64,000 nt of DNA from Leptolyngbya subtilissima AS-A7 (GCF_039962255.1 NZ_JAMPKY010000005.1:124001-188000); one strand, 5' to 3'. Shown: positions 45,726 through 55,832, counted from the first letter of the stretch. The notes: generated from the sequence alone by a model not told the origin. A program made the numbers and translations.

Positions 45726-46613
45726 TCAACTGCTGAGCCAAAGCACCACGGGTAGGGTAAACACGCTGAGAAAGGTCGAGAGCACAATGGTTCTAGCCAC
45801 GCGGGTTCTGTCGCCACCCAGTTCCGTCACCCAGATCAGCGAGTTGACGGCCACGGGCATGGCCGCCTGGAGCACCAGCACCTGCCGGTCTAATCCTTGC
45901 AAACCCAGCGCCGTACCAATGCCGTAGGCCAGCAACGGCGCCACCACCAACCGCAGCACCGCACCGATTAATTCATAACGGTCGAATACCAGCTCCGTCC
46001 GCGCTAGCTGCACCCCCAGCGTCAGCAGCGCCACCGGAATTGCGCCCTCCCCCAGTAGCGCCATGCCCCGCTCCAGCGGCAGCGGAAACGCTTCGTGTGT
46101 AGCCTGGAGACCGATGCCCGCGAGGGCGGCCCAAAATACCGGCAGCCGCAGCGTGACGTTGATCCCGGCCTTTAGCCCTGCCTGCTGCAGCACAATGGGG
46201 AAGACGGTGGCGATCATGACGCTAGAGCCCACCAGATACACCACCGCCCGCTCTAGCCCGGCCTCGCCGAGGGCAAACAAAATGAAGGGCAGCCCCAGGT
46301 TGCCTACGTTTGAGAACATCACGATGGCAATGAGACTCTTTTGCTCATCTACCGAAAAGTCGAGGCGACGGCTCAGCCCCACCGCCAGCAGGTACAGCAC
46401 CACGGTATTGAGCAAAAAGCTGGTGATGATCGCGATCGCACTGCCCATCGCCAGCGTGGTCTCAGCCAGGCTAGTCAACACCAGCGCGGGCAGCAGGGCG
46501 TAGATGTTCAACCGCGTCAGGGTTTGCATGTCTAGCTCAAAGCTGCGGCCCACGCCAAACCCCACTAGGGCGACCAGGGCCACAGGCAGCATCGCCGAAA
46601 TCAAAACTTCCAT
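45726..46613 (-). CDS. AEC family (auxin efflux carrier-like) transporter
   Basis: A 295-residue protein of about ten membrane helices in the AEC style: N-terminal LISAMLPVALVALVGFGVGR, then LTRLNIYALLPALVLTSLAE, MFSNVGNLGLPFILFALGE (the conserved N..GN.GLP), and a C-terminal mirror half ending AAMPVAVNSLIWVTELG. This family exports small acids; the substrate is unknown. It probably forms an operon with the alkA-like gene. Confidence 0.87.
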   Translation of the reverse strand: MEVLISAMLPVALVALVGFGVGRSFELDMQTLTRLNIYALLPALVLTSLAETTLAMGSAIAIITSFLLNTVVLYLLAVGLSRRLDFSVDEQKSLIAIVMFSNVGNLGLPFILFALGEAGLERAVVYLVGSSVMIATVFPIVLQQAGLKAGINVTLRLPVFWAALAGIGLQATHEAFPLPLERGMALLGEGAIPVALLTLGVQLARTELVFDRYELIGAVLRLVVAPLLAYGIGTALGLQGLDRQVLVLQAAMPVAVNSLIWVTELGGDRTRVARTIVLSTFLSVFTLPVVLWLSS

Positions 46614-46698
46614 AAATACCTAGTGATTTTCACCCTACCACCTGTGACAGGGTGACTGTTCGGGGGGCGATGCGGCGACTGAACCACGGCGATGACTT

Positions 46699-48231
46699 CT
46701 AAAACTGCCGACTCCACTCCTGCGGCCAGCGCTCGACTACTACCTTGGTCTGTGTGAAAAATTCCATCGCGTGGGCTCCCTGCCCGTGGAGGTCGCCGAA
46801 GAAGCTATCCTTCCAGCCGCTGAAGGGGAAGAAGGCCATCGGTGCAGCCACGCCGATGTTGATGCCGATGTTGCCAGCGGTAGCCTCGTAGCGAAACTGG
46901 CGAGCGGCGGCGCCGCTGTTGGTGAAGAGGCAGGCCATGTTGCCCCAGGGGCTGCGGTTCACTAGGGCGATCGCCGCCTCAATCGTATCCACCGGCATCA
47001 GCCCCAGCACGGGGCCGAAGATTTCGGTGTGGGCGATTTCTCCAGAGGGTGGCACGTTTTGTAGCACCGTGGGTTTGACGAAGTGACCCGCTTCTAGGGT
47101 GGGAATGTGAGCGTTGCGGCCGTCTACTAAAACCGTTGCCCCTTCATCAGCGCCGGTTTGAATCAGGCTCCCAATGCGCTGCTGGCTCTGGGCTGTAATC
47201 ACCGGCCCCATCTGCACCTCGGGGTCGAGGCCATTGCCAACGGTGCGGGTGGCGGCGGTGTGGGCGATCGCATCAGTAAACCACTCGGTCGCTTCTCCCA
47301 CCGTCACCGCTAGGGACGCCGCCAGACAGCGCTGACCGGCACAACCAAAGGCGCTATCGGCCACAATTCGTGTTGTCATCTCCTGGTCAGCATCGGGCAG
47401 CACAATCACCGGGTTTTTGGCCCCGCCCTGGCACTGCACCCGCTTGCCGTGGGCCGCCGCCTGGGCGTAGATATATTTGGCGACCGGCGAGGAGCCGACA
47501 AAGCTGATCGCCTGAATGGTGGGGTGTTCTAGAATCGCATCCACCGTTTCTTTGGCCCCATTTACCAGGTTCACCACGCCGGGGGGAAAGCCCGCCTGAT
47601 CTAGCAGCTCGAAGATGCGCTGCATAGTTAGGGGCACTTTCTCGGAGGGTTTGACGATGTAGGTGTTGCCGCAGGCCAGAGCGTAGGGCATAAACCAAAA
47701 GGGAATCATGGCGGGGAAGTTGAAGGGGGCGATCGCCGCTGCCACCCCCAACGGTTGCCGAATCATAAACTCATCAATGCCGCTGGCAATATCCTCCAGC
47801 ACCGTGCCCTGCATCATCATCGGGATGCCGCAGGCCACCTCTACGTTTTCGATCGCCCGCCGCAGCTCGCCCTTCGACTCAGCCAGGGTTTTGCCACACT
47901 CCTGGGTAATAGTCTGGGCCAGCTCCTCTAGGTGCGTTTCTAACAGGTCTTTCAGCTTAAATAGGTACTGCACTCGCTGGGGCGGGGGAACTCGACGCCA
48001 CTCCTCAAACGCTGTTGCCGCTGCCTGGGCAGCCTGATCGACCTCCTGCTTAGGAGAAATGGGAACTTGGGCCAGCACCTCTCCGGTCGCCGGGTTATTG
48101 ACCGAAAGCACATCCCCCGCCGCCGACGGCAACCACTGGCCGTTGATGTAGTTTCTCAAAAGCCCCGATTGCGTCATGCTCGATCGCGCCCCCAACTGCG
48201 TCATGTTCGTGCTGTGATTACTGCTCACCAA
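46699..48231 (-). CDS. mmsA: CoA-acylating methylmalonate-semialdehyde dehydrogenase
   Basis: An aldehyde dehydrogenase of up to 510 residues; ATGs at residues 1, 10 and 19 are possible, and the conserved part begins at [11 protein letters not shown]. Landmarks: [61 protein letters not shown], the catalytic Cys in [16 protein letters not shown] and the C-terminal [17 protein letters not shown]. These are MmsA hallmarks: valine and thymine breakdown with CoA. No other valine-degradation gene is nearby. Confidence 0.9.
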   Translation of the reverse strand: MVSSNHSTNMTQLGARSSMTQSGLLRNYINGQWLPSAAGDVLSVNNPATGEVLAQVPISPKQEVDQAAQAAATAFEEWRRVPPPQRVQYLFKLKDLLETHLEELAQTITQECGKTLAESKGELRRAIENVEVACGIPMMMQGTVLEDIASGIDEFMIRQPLGVAAAIAPFNFPAMIPFWFMPYALACGNTYIVKPSEKVPLTMQRIFELLDQAGFPPGVVNLVNGAKETVDAILEHPTIQAISFVGSSPVAKYIYAQAAAHGKRVQCQGGAKNPVIVLPDADQEMTTRIVADSAFGCAGQRCLAASLAVTVGEATEWFTDAIAHTAATRTVGNGLDPEVQMGPVITAQSQQRIGSLIQTGADEGATVLVDGRNAHIPTLEAGHFVKPTVLQNVPPSGEIAHTEIFGPVLGLMPVDTIEAAIALVNRSPWGNMACLFTNSGAAARQFRYEATAGNIGINIGVAAPMAFFPFSGWKDSFFGDLHGQGAHAMEFFTQTKVVVERWPQEWSRQF

Positions 48232-48348
48232 GCATCATAGACGCCGCTCTACCCACGTAGGGCTATTGTGCCGCCTCAGCAAGCAAGGATGCGGCAATGG
48301 CATCAATACTGTTTAACAAGCCAGGTCTTCTACTAAAGCACTCAGCCC

Positions 48349-48795
48349 TTAGGTTTGGCATTGAATCATGGAGGCACAGCGGTAGACCATGGCTGCCCGG
48401 CTATCGACCCCCAGCTTGAGAAAGATGCGTCGCAGGTGTGTCGATACTGTCCATTCACTGATTCGCAACTGGCGGGCAATTTGTTTATTGGGTCGCCCCA
48501 TAGCTACCAGGGTAGCTACCTGCAATTCGCGATCGGTTAACAGCCGAGTCAGGTCATTGGCAGCTGAGAGCTCGGGCTCGACTTTAACCACGGCACAGAG
48601 GTAGCCATTAACTTCAAAGCGGCTGATTTCAATAAATTGGGCTTCCTCATCCTCGCTCTCTGACCCATTGACCCCACTGGCGGAGTCTGCCAACATCACC
48701 ACGCAGTAGTGCTGCTGATTGATGTCAAAGCTGTCTAAAATTCGGGTTGATAAATTAAACTCTGTTGGCGTCTGAACCGAGGAAAAAGGTTGCAT
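48349..48795 (-). CDS. LuxR-type HTH regulator
   Basis: A 148-residue protein with strong GGAGG 5 nt before the ATG. The C-terminal ~65 residues are a LuxR helix-turn-helix: LTDRELQVATLVAMGRPNKQIARQL, SEWTVSTHLRRIFLKLGVDSRAAMV. The N-terminal ~75 residues (CVVMLAD...FEVNGYLCAVVKVE) are a small sensor of no recognised ligand; there is no receiver domain. It is the gene immediately after the ten-gene block, same strand, ~155 bp downstream, so it may regulate that block. Confidence 0.85.
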   Translation of the reverse strand: MQPFSSVQTPTEFNLSTRILDSFDINQQHYCVVMLADSASGVNGSESEDEEAQFIEISRFEVNGYLCAVVKVEPELSAANDLTRLLTDRELQVATLVAMGRPNKQIARQLRISEWTVSTHLRRIFLKLGVDSRAAMVYRCASMIQCQT

Positions 48796-48882
48796 TTAAA
48801 CCTCCAGGGGGGGAGAAGTGCAATCACTAGCCTCTAGGCTGGGGCCTGGACTCCCCTAGCGAGTTGACTGCAAAAAGAGAAA

Positions 48883-48901
48883 TTAAAAATCAAATTTTTA
48901 A
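48883..48901 (-). terminator. AT-rich hairpin between DUF4438 gene and luxR
   Basis: TTAAAAAT and ATTTTTAA pair perfectly around CAA. On the minus strand TTTCTCTTTTTG follows. It could partly end the long operon before the LuxR gene; the stem is too weak for a firm call. Confidence 0.35.
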
Positions 48902-48935
48902 CACCATCAAGAAACTGAAGGAACTCCTGACCAGG

Positions 48936-49952
48936 TTAGCGGGGCTCAAGATGACGAATCGAGGGAACACGAGGGGTAACCGGCTGACGATGAGGAGCAG
49001 CGGGGATAGATGACCCGGCTAAAGGGCGATGAACTCTAGCGGGGGGAAGCGTGCGCAGATTAAACCAAACGGCCAGGTTGGCCTGGGGGTCTAAAACGGG
49101 CTGTAGGCTGCTACCCGGCCCGGTGAGCAGGGGAGTGACTCCTGGCCCATGACCACTGACGGTGCTGTCGCCATGCACAATAATTCCAAGGGTAACCCGC
49201 CCTTGTCGGTAGGCTGGTCCAAACCGGGCGTCACCATCACAAATTGCAACAAAATCACCAAAGCGCAGGCTGCCTAGGCGGTAGCGATCGCGTATCCCCT
49301 CATCGAACAGCTGAATATCATAATCGCCCCGCCATACGGTATTTTTGCCCAACCCTGACCCCATAATCTGTGACGGAATCATGTGGGTGACGGGCACCTG
49401 CAATCGCCGTTGGCTGGGGTGCAAGCCCCACCGCCGCAGCAAAACTGGAGAACAATTGCTGACGGTCACCTCGGGATAGTCGAGCAGCCGCAGCCCCAAG
49501 CCGTGGCTGTAGATTTGAATGCGATCGCCAATTTGTAGCCGCCCCAGCACCGGGGGGGCAAAGTCAACAATGACATGATCGACACCGCCGTGTTTGCCCG
49601 TCACTAACCCCCGCTGGCCGGTACAGGGGCCGCTGATTACCCGCGCCAGGTTGCCCACGCAAGAGTAGGTAAGCAGAGCCAGATTAGGTCCCCGGCGGCT
49701 GCCGATCACCTCGCGGTTGTTGTTGTGCAGGGCCACTCCCGGCTCAATGTGGTCACCCATCAGGCCGACGCAGCGATCGCCAATGCGCTGGTTGAGCACA
49801 ATGCCCCCCGTGGCGGGCAGCACCCGCGACACCCCATCGTGGCCCATGCGGTAAGGGTTAACCGCCCCCACTGGGTGCGCCACCTGGCCCATCACCGCCA
49901 CCATCACTAGGTCAGGCTGGTTGGTGCGGAGAGTATGTCTGACTTTAGCCAT
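48936..49952 (-). CDS. DUF4438 family protein
   Basis: About 338 residues from ATG 49952 (TTG 49970 is the longer frame). DUF4438 traits: DLVMVAVMGQVAHPVGAVNPYR, GVSRVLPATGGIVLNQRIGD, GDHIEPGVALHNNN, GKHGGVDHVIVDF, and a C-terminal half (GDFVAICDGDARFGPAYRQG, VTLGIIVHGDSTVSGHGPGV). The family function is not known to me. It is the last gene of the ten-gene block, so it may be a late or accessory member. Confidence 0.8.
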   Translation of the reverse strand: MAKVRHTLRTNQPDLVMVAVMGQVAHPVGAVNPYRMGHDGVSRVLPATGGIVLNQRIGDRCVGLMGDHIEPGVALHNNNREVIGSRRGPNLALLTYSCVGNLARVISGPCTGQRGLVTGKHGGVDHVIVDFAPPVLGRLQIGDRIQIYSHGLGLRLLDYPEVTVSNCSPVLLRRWGLHPSQRRLQVPVTHMIPSQIMGSGLGKNTVWRGDYDIQLFDEGIRDRYRLGSLRFGDFVAICDGDARFGPAYRQGRVTLGIIVHGDSTVSGHGPGVTPLLTGPGSSLQPVLDPQANLAVWFNLRTLPPARVHRPLAGSSIPAAPHRQPVTPRVPSIRHLEPR

Positions 49953-49994
49953 GAGTCCATGCCTACCCAATAGGTACTATGCGAAGGTAAGAGT

Positions 49995-50378
49995 TTAAGT
50001 CACCGTAATATCGCCTAGCAGGATGCAGTTTGGATTGGTATTACCTACCCATATTTCGAGGTAGTAATTGCCAGAGGGCAAGTTATTCCAGGTAAAATTA
50101 GCAGGTCGAGAAATTGGAAACCTGGCTGATCCAAAACTTCGATCTGGCCGATACCAAGACTCGCTCTTGTGTAGCTGAATATGATATTCAGCTACTGGAC
50201 AACTCGCGGGCCGATCCCATCGTGCCGAGCTGCTAACTGTAACAGCACCACGAGTGACTGGAAAGATTCTTGAATTGGGTAATCGAGCCCGAATTCTAAA
50301 TGTGCTCGTGAATTCATCGATATCTGTAAAATCGTCGAAGTCAAGATCTAGATTATCAATCTGGAATTTCCGATACAT
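49995..50378 (-). CDS. Hypothetical beta-rich protein
   Basis: A 127-residue protein with an Asp-rich start (NLDLDFDDFTDIDEFTS), then alternating hydrophobic strands ending in SGNYYLEIWVGN and CILLGDITVT. This suggests one small beta-sandwich. TGGAG precedes the ATG. No family is recognised. It lies 43 bp from the DUF4438 gene and 111 bp from its upstream neighbour. Confidence 0.55.
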   Translation of the reverse strand: MYRKFQIDNLDLDFDDFTDIDEFTSTFRIRARLPNSRIFPVTRGAVTVSSSARWDRPASCPVAEYHIQLHKSESWYRPDRSFGSARFPISRPANFTWNNLPSGNYYLEIWVGNTNPNCILLGDITVT

Positions 50379-50488
50379 GACTTAATCTCCACAGATTAAC
50401 CACAAAGGACTATCAATATAAGAAGATAGACATCCTGCTGCTATCGCTCTTCGTAACAAGTAAAGTTAAAGCCACCTATTGAATTAGG

Positions 50489-51355
50489 CTAATGCAGGGA
50501 ATACCAAAACCCCTGAGCACCTTGCCAGAGGTCTATAGAGGGCTCCAAAAACTCCGATGACTCCAGCGCAGTGAAGGGCAAACTTTCTGACCAATTTTGT
50601 GTCGTGCCCAAAGTTGCAGCGGCGGGCACAACGAGATGAATAATACTCAAATTCAAGCCAGACCAGAGAAATTTAGAGACCCCAGCATGAACTAGAACAC
50701 TACGAAAGTAATTTTGCTCAATATCGGCCATTACATTGTCAAATCCAATTTCTTGACAGGCAATGCCCCATTTGGTGAGCGTGCTACAAACACGAGGAGG
50801 CTGATTCTGAGCTAGTTCTGCGGTGGTTCGGTGGGTCAAAATGCAGGCAGGTCGGGCGGCGGCTAAGGCCGCTAAATCTCGGTAGGCTAGGGTTAAGACA
50901 TCATCCCTGGCCAACTGTTCTCCTATCTGACCATCAAGACTTTGGGCCAGGGATTCCCAACGCCAAATCAAATCGCTATCAGCTCCAGCGGGTACAAACG
51001 ATTCGCCAATCACATCAGCTAAAAAGTTGATGTTGCGGGTGGTGGGGTCAACTCGAAGCCGCAGGCGCTCCCACTCTTGCAGCGATCGCAACATCTGCTG
51101 CGACACCTCCTGTCGCTCAGTTGGGGGCAACACCTCAATCTGCTTTCCTAGCAGAGCTTCTGGCTGCTCCACATAAAACTGCGGGTTGTCGAGCATATGC
51201 CAAAACTCCCGCACAATCCACAGCTCCATCAGCTCGCTGAGCTGTTTGACTAGGGGCAGGCCGTAGATTGACAGCGCCAGGGCCGGGTCAAGCACACAGG
51301 CCCACCGCCGCTGGGTGAGGGTAATCGATACATCCGAGACCAGGGTTCCTGTCAT
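50489..51355 (-). CDS. Hypothetical protein of the ten-gene block
   Basis: A 288-residue protein with AAGGGG before the ATG. Mixed alpha/beta: an N-terminal CVLDPALALSIYGLPLVKQL, helical middle (VSQQMLRSLQEWERLRLRVD), an Asp/Ala-rich segment (ARDDVLTLAYRDLAALAAARP), ACILTHRTTAELAQNQ, and a hydrophobic C-terminus. VLDP near the start and the later DD/D residues loosely recall PIN-like proteins, but the motif spacing is not convincing. I do not recognise a family. Confidence 0.5.
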   Translation of the reverse strand: MTGTLVSDVSITLTQRRWACVLDPALALSIYGLPLVKQLSELMELWIVREFWHMLDNPQFYVEQPEALLGKQIEVLPPTERQEVSQQMLRSLQEWERLRLRVDPTTRNINFLADVIGESFVPAGADSDLIWRWESLAQSLDGQIGEQLARDDVLTLAYRDLAALAAARPACILTHRTTAELAQNQPPRVCSTLTKWGIACQEIGFDNVMADIEQNYFRSVLVHAGVSKFLWSGLNLSIIHLVVPAAATLGTTQNWSESLPFTALESSEFLEPSIDLWQGAQGFWYSLH

Positions 51356-51397
51356 TGTTCTACCCCTTGCTTAAACTGCTATTGATTGAACGAATCG

Positions 51398-51973
51398 CTA
51401 GCGATCGAAATCCAACACATCCCGAGGCCTTAAATCCTGGTTGCTCACGGTGGTTCTGCGGGTAAGTGGGTCATAAACATGCTTTTCGAGGGTTCGCCCT
51501 GACTGAGGATCAATGAGTAAGAACACGCTACGTGCCCCTGGATCGTTGCCAATCACTTCTCGCTGATGACGCTGCAGGTCATGGCGGCTAGTATCTACCT
51601 CAATGTTGATGCGTCGCCCACTACGAGGATCGACCGCTTGAATATCGGGTTGATTGCGGGCTGTGACTAGGCGCTCAATGCGTCGTCGCTGCCCCCGTCC
51701 CCGAATAACGGGTCGCTGGCGAGGAATGACCTGGGCCTGCTCGTTGCGCAGGGTATTTCGAGATACCCCCCACTGCTGCAGCCTTCTCATAATTTGGTTC
51801 CATCGCGTCACCTGAGTATTGAGGGCGGAACGACCCCGGTTTGGGGGAGGCGGAAAACCCCCTCCTCGGGCGTAGTCACCCTCTTTCTCCTGAAGCCAGT
51901 CGTCTAGGCGATCGCGGCCATCGAAGGCTGATACTGCTCTTGGCAAGTAGGCCATACCGTAGGGTCTTCTCAT
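51398..51973 (-). CDS. Possible nuclease-like protein of the ten-gene block
   Basis: About 191 residues from ATG 51973, preceded by AGAGG; ATG 51982 is also in frame. A Pro/Arg-rich N-terminal half (GGGFPPPPNRGRSALNTQ, PRQRPVIRGRGQRRRIERL) leads to a compact C-terminal domain: NQPDIQAVDPRSGRRINIEVDT, RHQREVIGNDPGARSVFLLIDPQSG, YDPLTRRTT. The D...xEVD spacing recalls restriction-endonuclease-fold cores, but the Lys of ExK is not there, so activity is uncertain. Confidence 0.5.
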   Translation of the reverse strand: MRRPYGMAYLPRAVSAFDGRDRLDDWLQEKEGDYARGGGFPPPPNRGRSALNTQVTRWNQIMRRLQQWGVSRNTLRNEQAQVIPRQRPVIRGRGQRRRIERLVTARNQPDIQAVDPRSGRRINIEVDTSRHDLQRHQREVIGNDPGARSVFLLIDPQSGRTLEKHVYDPLTRRTTVSNQDLRPRDVLDFDR

Positions 51974-52016
51974 AGCTAGCATCCTCTAAAGCGTTGCGTG
52001 AGGCGTTACCACCGCA

Positions 52017-53108
52017 TTACAGTCGGGCAGAGTTGATCCCGATCACCCGCTTGAGCGCCGGGGTTACCCCCGCAAACCCCCGGCCTTCGGGGGTCATGCG
52101 GTAGGCGGCAAGCCAGGCTTCTGCATGGGACCCCATGGGCCGCAGCTCCGACTGGAAGAGGATGGGGTCGATCGCGGTCTTGAAGTCGTTGTCGGCCACA
52201 AATTGCAGTATGCGCCGCCCGCTCTCGGCCATTTTGGCCCGCTGCGACGGTTCCGAAATGCCCCCCAGGTATCGGTTCGACACAATTTCGATCACATCCC
52301 ATTTGGTGTTGGCGTCAAAGGCTTTTTTGATGTCAGGGGTGTCAAGCAGCTCTAGCACCGAGTTGAGGTAATGACCGGTCTCGACCGTCAGGGCCAAAAT
52401 GTTGCCATAGGTAGAGCGATCGAGGGCATAGCGCAGGTCCAACCCGATCCGCTGCACTGTGCCGATGCTGCCAAAGGGGCGCTGCTCAATCAGCGGCCCG
52501 CCGCGGATCACTTCGCCGATCAACAAATCGCGAAAGTATTGCCCCACCGCCACCATAAAGCCCACAAACTGGCGGTGAAACTGCTGGTTGACGATCGCCC
52601 CCGCCGGAGCCGGAGCAGTGCCGTAGTTGAAGGCGCGGCGGTAGGCCACCATGCGATCGCGCACCCCGTAGCGCAGTGGCTTCCATTTCTCTAGCAGGTA
52701 AAGCCCCCTAGCCCCTGGCCCCCGCTGAATGCGCATACGACCCTCGCGAAACAGCCGCTGCAACACCTGCACTACCTGGAACACTTTCATGCGCTCGTGC
52801 TGATAGATGTAGTACAACTCTGCCGCCGCGTGGAGCTGGCTGGGCACCACCGAGTCGTCAAAGTTGGGCTGAATGTAGGGGTAGGTGACGTTTTCAAAGG
52901 GCACGGGGCCTTTGCCGCCAAAGCCAATTAAATCGAGAAAGCCATCGGGTGCGCCTGTTCCATCAGCAGCATCTTTGAGTAGCTCCCCAAAGCGGTCTTC
53001 AAGCTGCTGTTCATACTGCTGGCGCTCCTCTGGCGGCATTGAGGACAACTGCTCTCGCAGAAAGTTTGCCCACAAGCGTTGAATTGTCTCTGTCGTTTGA
53101 AAGCTCAT
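52017..53108 (-). CDS. Hypothetical helical protein of the ten-gene block
   Basis: A 363-residue, mostly helical protein: an acidic start with MPPEERQQYEQQLEDRFGEL, FENVTYPYIQPNFDDSVVPSQLHAAAELYYIYQHERMKVFQVVQVLQRL-type helices, basic RIQRGPGARGLYLLEKWKPL, a gly-rich segment and a long C-terminal helical region. No motif or family is recognised. It is 58 bp after the 225-residue gene. Confidence 0.5.
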   Translation of the reverse strand: MSFQTTETIQRLWANFLREQLSSMPPEERQQYEQQLEDRFGELLKDAADGTGAPDGFLDLIGFGGKGPVPFENVTYPYIQPNFDDSVVPSQLHAAAELYYIYQHERMKVFQVVQVLQRLFREGRMRIQRGPGARGLYLLEKWKPLRYGVRDRMVAYRRAFNYGTAPAPAGAIVNQQFHRQFVGFMVAVGQYFRDLLIGEVIRGGPLIEQRPFGSIGTVQRIGLDLRYALDRSTYGNILALTVETGHYLNSVLELLDTPDIKKAFDANTKWDVIEIVSNRYLGGISEPSQRAKMAESGRRILQFVADNDFKTAIDPILFQSELRPMGSHAEAWLAAYRMTPEGRGFAGVTPALKRVIGINSARL

Positions 53109-53165
53109 GGCATTCGTCCTTAGCCTAAGGAATAGTTACTACGGGTTTGGTGTTGCTGAGGGCTT

Positions 53166-53843
53166 TTAGCTACTGGTTGTGTCACCCTGCACTAAAGAAA
53201 TTTGGGTATTGACTGTGGGTTCAGTAGGTTCAGTATTAGGTGCTTCTAGCTGCTCGCTGCACCGTTTGGCAAAGAACTTCAGGATGCGATCGCGAAACTC
53301 ATGTATCTCTACCAGTCGCTCGGCGCGATCGCTAAAGTCAGGCTCAACGTCCTCAAAAAGGGCATTAAAATAAGCCGTAAATTGGTTATATTGTTCTGCG
53401 CTAAGACGGTCTAGATTTCTCTGCTCATCTAGAATCTCAACGCAGTTTCTATAGAGAGCGTGGTCGGAGTTTTTATAACTAGCAAGCGTGTCATTGTTGC
53501 TAGCTTTACTGCCCCTGCCTTTGCCTTTTTTAGCCGTGAAGCTTGAATCTGTCATCAAGCTTTCAATCTCATTTAGCGTACGCATAAACGTAAACGCATG
53601 CTGAATACAAAAATCATCTGCATCTTTTAGAAGAATTAAGTCAGGAATTCCCGCTACTTCTCGGATTAGAACTCCTATTTGCTGAGGTAGCAGGTCAACT
53701 GCCTCCGTTAAAGCCTGAACCTTAGTCGCTAAAGTGGCATTAGATGCAGTATTGGTATCGCTTAACGTAAGTAAACCGGCATTGAGAGAATTAACGGACG
53801 CTTGAATGTCCTCCCAGATGCCAATGAAAGCGGTTGAAGGCAT
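53166..53843 (-). CDS. Hypothetical helical protein with Lys-rich linker
   Basis: A 225-residue protein with GAGGTG before the ATG. An N-terminal helical, Ser/Thr/Leu-rich part (LNAGLLTLSDTNTASNATLATKVQ) resembles coiled-coil segments, followed by FCIQHAFTFMRTLNEIESL, a KKGKGRGSKAS linker and a second helical part (AERLVEIHEFRDRILKFFAKRC). No family is recognised. It is 24 bp downstream of the 654-residue gene. Confidence 0.5.
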   Translation of the reverse strand: MPSTAFIGIWEDIQASVNSLNAGLLTLSDTNTASNATLATKVQALTEAVDLLPQQIGVLIREVAGIPDLILLKDADDFCIQHAFTFMRTLNEIESLMTDSSFTAKKGKGRGSKASNNDTLASYKNSDHALYRNCVEILDEQRNLDRLSAEQYNQFTAYFNALFEDVEPDFSDRAERLVEIHEFRDRILKFFAKRCSEQLEAPNTEPTEPTVNTQISLVQGDTTSS

Positions 53844-53867
53844 AAGAACACCTCACGGCAGTAAAGA

Positions 53868-55832
53868 TCAGTAATCACGGTTGAGGCCATCGGGCAGCAC
53901 ATTGTTAACTAGACCATCTAAACTAGTTTCGTAGTGAGGCGGCAGGCTAATGTTGTATTGTTCGCAGATAGGAGTGCCGCTCACCATCTCGATGGCGCGC
54001 TCAATTACCTGCGACAACCCTGTAAAGACTTCATCGTAAGTAATGCAGCTAGGTGCCATGGTCATTACCAGGTCTCGCCAGCGCGATTCGGTTTCTCGTT
54101 GAATGCACAACTCCTGATGCAAAATGTTTAAATAAGGCGCTAGGACTGCAGACGGTTCAAGTCTGTCAGCCAACCTAGAGTTTGATCGCAAAAGCTGAGC
54201 ACGACCCTGATGAGAAAGCCCATAGACTCGACCAATCGACCCAACCGTTAAAGGAGAGGATTTTAGTTCGCTTAAAGACTCATTTAGCTCCCTTTGCTGG
54301 TTAGGGAAATTAGCTAATTGAGCTAACACGCCCTCGCCAAACCAAGTCACCTCTTCCACAATCCGCCGAATAATTGGATCATTTTGACTAAGGGTTGGCC
54401 ATAGCTGGGCTTGAATGCCGCCGTTCAACCCTAAAACACGATGGAGCGGGTTTTCTGGCAAGATGCATGGACGTTCTACTTGGCCTAAAAACACCTCAAT
54501 TAAGAAACCATAGGCTGCCGCCCGCCGTTCGGGTTCGCCAAAGTTTTCGTTGCCCAAGGCGTAGAGGTCGATGGAGCGATCGACATCGTAGAGAATCTTG
54601 TCGAGAATAATCTGGCAGCGTACGGCCTCGGAGGTGCAGCCACACTGCAAGAAGCAATCGAGCTGTTCTGCCAGCACGCCGCGCTGGATAATTAAGGCTA
54701 ACAGGCGTTGGTCGGCGTCTTCTAGCCCGCCGATGCCGTAGAGACCATAGAACAGGATAGGTGGACGGGCAACGCGCAGCAGACGGAAGCCGCCAGAACT
54801 GTTAAACGAATCGGCAAACAGTTGCAGCGCTGAGAGAAACGTGGTCAAGGGGGGCGACTCAGGTACGACCAGGCGCTGACCAATCGTGATCAACCGACGG
54901 AACCGTTCCAGATCGAGTTGAGCCGTTGCGCCCAAAGCTCTGAGGCCATCGGCATTGCCGTGGGCGGCCCGTTGAATTAATACATCCATCATGCGCGACA
55001 GCTCGCCTTCTACGAGCAAAGCGCGCAGGTCGCCCTGCCCCTGCTGCTCTAAGGTGTCGTAAAGACGGCGGTAGGCATCAAGGCCGCGAGGCCATTCATT
55101 AGGGCCATAGGCATCTTGGGTGGAGCCAACCAGGTTGCGGAGGGCATAGATGGCAGCATCGCGCCGTACCTGGAGTTCGCTGTAGGGAGCCTGGAGCAAA
55201 AACCGGCCGCCGCTAAAGCTGACATTGGCCAGCGATTCACCCATTATGACCAGCAGCACGGCGGCGGCTTCGTCGAGGCTCTGGGCTAGTTTGCGGTAGT
55301 TGATGTTGAGCGCTGGAGTCAACGCTCCTACTAGGCGGGCAATGCGTGCGTAGTCTCCCAGCGATCGCCTGGCCCCAAAGGCTTTATCTCGTTGGCGGGG
55401 ATCGAGGGCAAATCGGGCTGCCATTGACCCCTCCACCAAGGTTGAACGGATGGCGCTGGCCCACCCCTGGAGTTCTAGGGTGATATCTTTCAAAATGGTA
55501 TTGGTGGTCAACTCCTGCAAATCCCGCTCGATATCATCCATAGCCTGTTGCAATTCGGCATCGGATGAAGTGGAGGCTCGAGCAAGATTGAGCGGTGCGG
55601 TGGATGTCGTTAGAAACGGTACACCCTGGGCTTCGCGGCTGATGGCGATCGCCTTGGGTGTATCTTTGTAGCGAGTCAGCAGAGCCTCGGCCACCAACTT
55701 GGCATCGTTGGGGTCGCTGACCTTGAGTTCGCGGCGCAGCAGGTTATCCAATGCCATTCGCGCCGGGGTCGCGGGTACCGCTGAGGCAGCACCAGAACTG
55801 TTTTGGAACGGGTTGGTGGGTTGAGTGGCCAT
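53868..55832 (-). CDS. Large hypothetical helical protein of the ten-gene block
   Basis: A 654-residue protein, the largest of the block. A Ser/Pro-rich N-terminus (MATQPTNPFQNSSGAASAVP) is followed by almost continuous amphipathic helices with repeated ARxxALxxL patterns; YGLYGIGGLEDADQRLLALI and a CxC pair (LQCGCTSEAVRC) stand out in the middle. No catalytic signature or transmembrane helix is evident. It could be a scaffold or shell component; that is a guess from size and helicity. Confidence 0.5.
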   Translation of the reverse strand: MATQPTNPFQNSSGAASAVPATPARMALDNLLRRELKVSDPNDAKLVAEALLTRYKDTPKAIAISREAQGVPFLTTSTAPLNLARASTSSDAELQQAMDDIERDLQELTTNTILKDITLELQGWASAIRSTLVEGSMAARFALDPRQRDKAFGARRSLGDYARIARLVGALTPALNINYRKLAQSLDEAAAVLLVIMGESLANVSFSGGRFLLQAPYSELQVRRDAAIYALRNLVGSTQDAYGPNEWPRGLDAYRRLYDTLEQQGQGDLRALLVEGELSRMMDVLIQRAAHGNADGLRALGATAQLDLERFRRLITIGQRLVVPESPPLTTFLSALQLFADSFNSSGGFRLLRVARPPILFYGLYGIGGLEDADQRLLALIIQRGVLAEQLDCFLQCGCTSEAVRCQIILDKILYDVDRSIDLYALGNENFGEPERRAAAYGFLIEVFLGQVERPCILPENPLHRVLGLNGGIQAQLWPTLSQNDPIIRRIVEEVTWFGEGVLAQLANFPNQQRELNESLSELKSSPLTVGSIGRVYGLSHQGRAQLLRSNSRLADRLEPSAVLAPYLNILHQELCIQRETESRWRDLVMTMAPSCITYDEVFTGLSQVIERAIEMVSGTPICEQYNISLPPHYETSLDGLVNNVLPDGLNRDY

